This document shows, piece by piece, positions 63,250-64,000 of a DNA stretch of 64,000 nucleotides. This DNA is from Verrucomicrobiota bacterium (GTDB lineage: Bacteria > Verrucomicrobiota > Verrucomicrobiia > Verrucomicrobiales > Verrucomicrobiaceae), in the NCBI GenBank assembly GCA_017301975.1, contig JAFLEI010000030.1, forward strand, positions 32,390 through 96,389, in the 5' to 3' direction. The notes below the pieces were generated by a model, which was not told the DNA's origin, ran no database searches, and saw only the letters and a list, made by a program, of their open reading frames with translations. Within the stretch, counting starts at the first letter, position 1; the number at the start of each line of letters is the position of its first letter. The translations under genes and the position numbers were made by a program.

Positions 63250-63961
63250 CGTAGGACGGTCGTGGCGAAGCCCGCCCGTCCATCAGCGTATCGCCAAAAC
63301 CACGGCGTACGAACGTCCTCGCAATCAGGCTGCGGAGCTGCTTGGCCGTAGGACGGTCGTGGCGTAAGCCCGCCCGTCTGCGAGCGTACGGCAAACACCA
63401 CGGCGTACGAACGTCCTCGCAGTCGGGCGGTTTGGCGAAGAGCGCTGGTGAAGCATGCGAACACCCTCGACGCCAAACACGGCCGACCTACGGCATGCGC
63501 ATCGCAAACACCTTGCGGGACGAGCGTGCAGCGGCCTCGGAGCGTGTCAGCGTGCGGCTGGCTCCACGGCGTACGAACGTCCTCGATGTCGGGCGGCGGA
63601 GCTGCTGGGCCGTAGGACGGTCGTGGCGAAGCCCGCCCGTCTGCGAGCGTATGGCAAACACCACGGCGTACGAACGTCCTCGCAGTCGGGCGGTTTGGCG
63701 AAGGTCGTGACAGAGCATCGAAAAGCCCTCGACGCCAAACACGGCCGACCTACGAAAAGCGCATCGCAAACACCATGGAACACGAAAATCCTCGAAGTCG
63801 GGCGGCGGAGCTGCTTGGCCGTAGGACGGTCGTGGCGAAGCCCGCCCGTCTGCGAGCGTACGGCAAACACCATGGCGTACGAACGTCCTCGCAGTCGGGC
63901 GGTTTGGCGGAGGAGGGGTGGGCGATGAACATACGCTGGACGCCAAACACGGCCGACCTGC
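63250..63961. repeat. GC-rich palindromic repeat cluster
   Basis: At least four copies of a ~90-bp unit beginning CGTAGGACGGTCGTGGCG start at 63250, 63347, 63611 and 63830. Three copies of a second unit (GACGCCAAACACGGCCGACC) start near 63469, 63731 and 63939. In the unit at 63347, CCGCCCGTCTGCGAG (63370-63384) pairs with CTCGCAGTCGGGCGG (63416-63430) with one mismatch, around a 31-base loop that has CGTACG at both sides. The open frames across the cluster are low-complexity artefacts of the repeat. Nothing else is seen between rpoD and the right edge. Confidence 0.85.
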
Positions 63962-64000
63962 TATGAGGGCATTGTCAAAGGTGAGTTGTTGTTTTTCTTC

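Noticed and set aside
63250..63961. CRISPR array
   Set aside because: Repeats are long, unevenly spaced and imperfect, the sequences between them are themselves repeated, and no cas genes are in the window.
63342..63966. Several open frames of 60-160 codons on both strands
   Set aside because: They follow the repeats; the same peptide phrases recur in different frames and no start signals are seen.

Overview
The window is GC-rich DNA from a bacterium of the PVC group, most likely a Verrucomicrobiales member (Prosthecobacter or Verrucomicrobium type). The markers are two secreted proteins combining a PVC-type dehydrogenase/propeller N-terminus, HEAT-like repeats and a C-terminal CxxCH haem site, a Tat-exported Gfo/Idh/MocA oxidoreductase, a membrane protein starting with an NPYAAP-type motif, and a giant autotransporter-repeat protein ending in a PEP-CTERM signal. 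The assignment rests on protein families and has not been tested by phylogeny.

Layout. 1-8.2 kb is mostly plus strand: end of trpA, dapF, dapA (lysine/peptidoglycan precursors), a convergent HD-domain gene, a lipoprotein coupled to moeA, a Nudix-like gene, an ECF sigma factor with a membrane partner, and cimA (isoleucine). 8.2-13.4 kb carries a pseudouridine synthase, an RmlD-like reductase, a FAD amine-oxidase-type enzyme, a lipoprotein, a DUF5009-like acyltransferase and an unknown gene. 13.4-15.7 kb has an FHA membrane protein, purA and rpsU followed by a clear terminator. 15.7-28.4 kb is the PVC-specific block: haem protein coupled to a LamG/degenerate-SGNH protein, a PPK2 kinase, a second haem protein, membrane and secreted unknowns, and a Gfo/Idh oxidoreductase. 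28.5-31.6 kb is a compact sensory operon of solute-binding protein, histidine kinase and LuxR-type regulator, each overlapping the next by 4 bp.

31.8-59.0 kb is a single minus-strand gene of about 9,058 codons. It encodes a signal peptide, thousands of residues of autotransporter-associated beta-strand (PATR) repeats and a C-terminal VPEPS-type PEP-CTERM anchor. It contains two related ~9.6-kb modules about 12.6 kb apart. Inside them lies a ~1.46-kb block that is almost identical in both copies, at a constant spacing of 12,585 bp (exactly 4,195 codons), so recombination between the copies would give an in-frame, size-variant protein. The divergent region beyond it holds dyad symmetries and leads to dnaG and rpoD (59.5-63.2 kb). 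The rpoD product has two AT-hook-like motifs at its N-terminus. The window ends in a cluster of GC-rich partly palindromic repeats with no credible gene.

A second theme is 7-bp-periodic short repeats (STRR-like) at four places: before dapF, between dapF and dapA, upstream of the giant gene, and in frame inside the second haem-protein gene. Starts were chosen by hand from start-codon type, Shine-Dalgarno match, signal peptides and stop-start overlaps, so several differ from the longest open frame.
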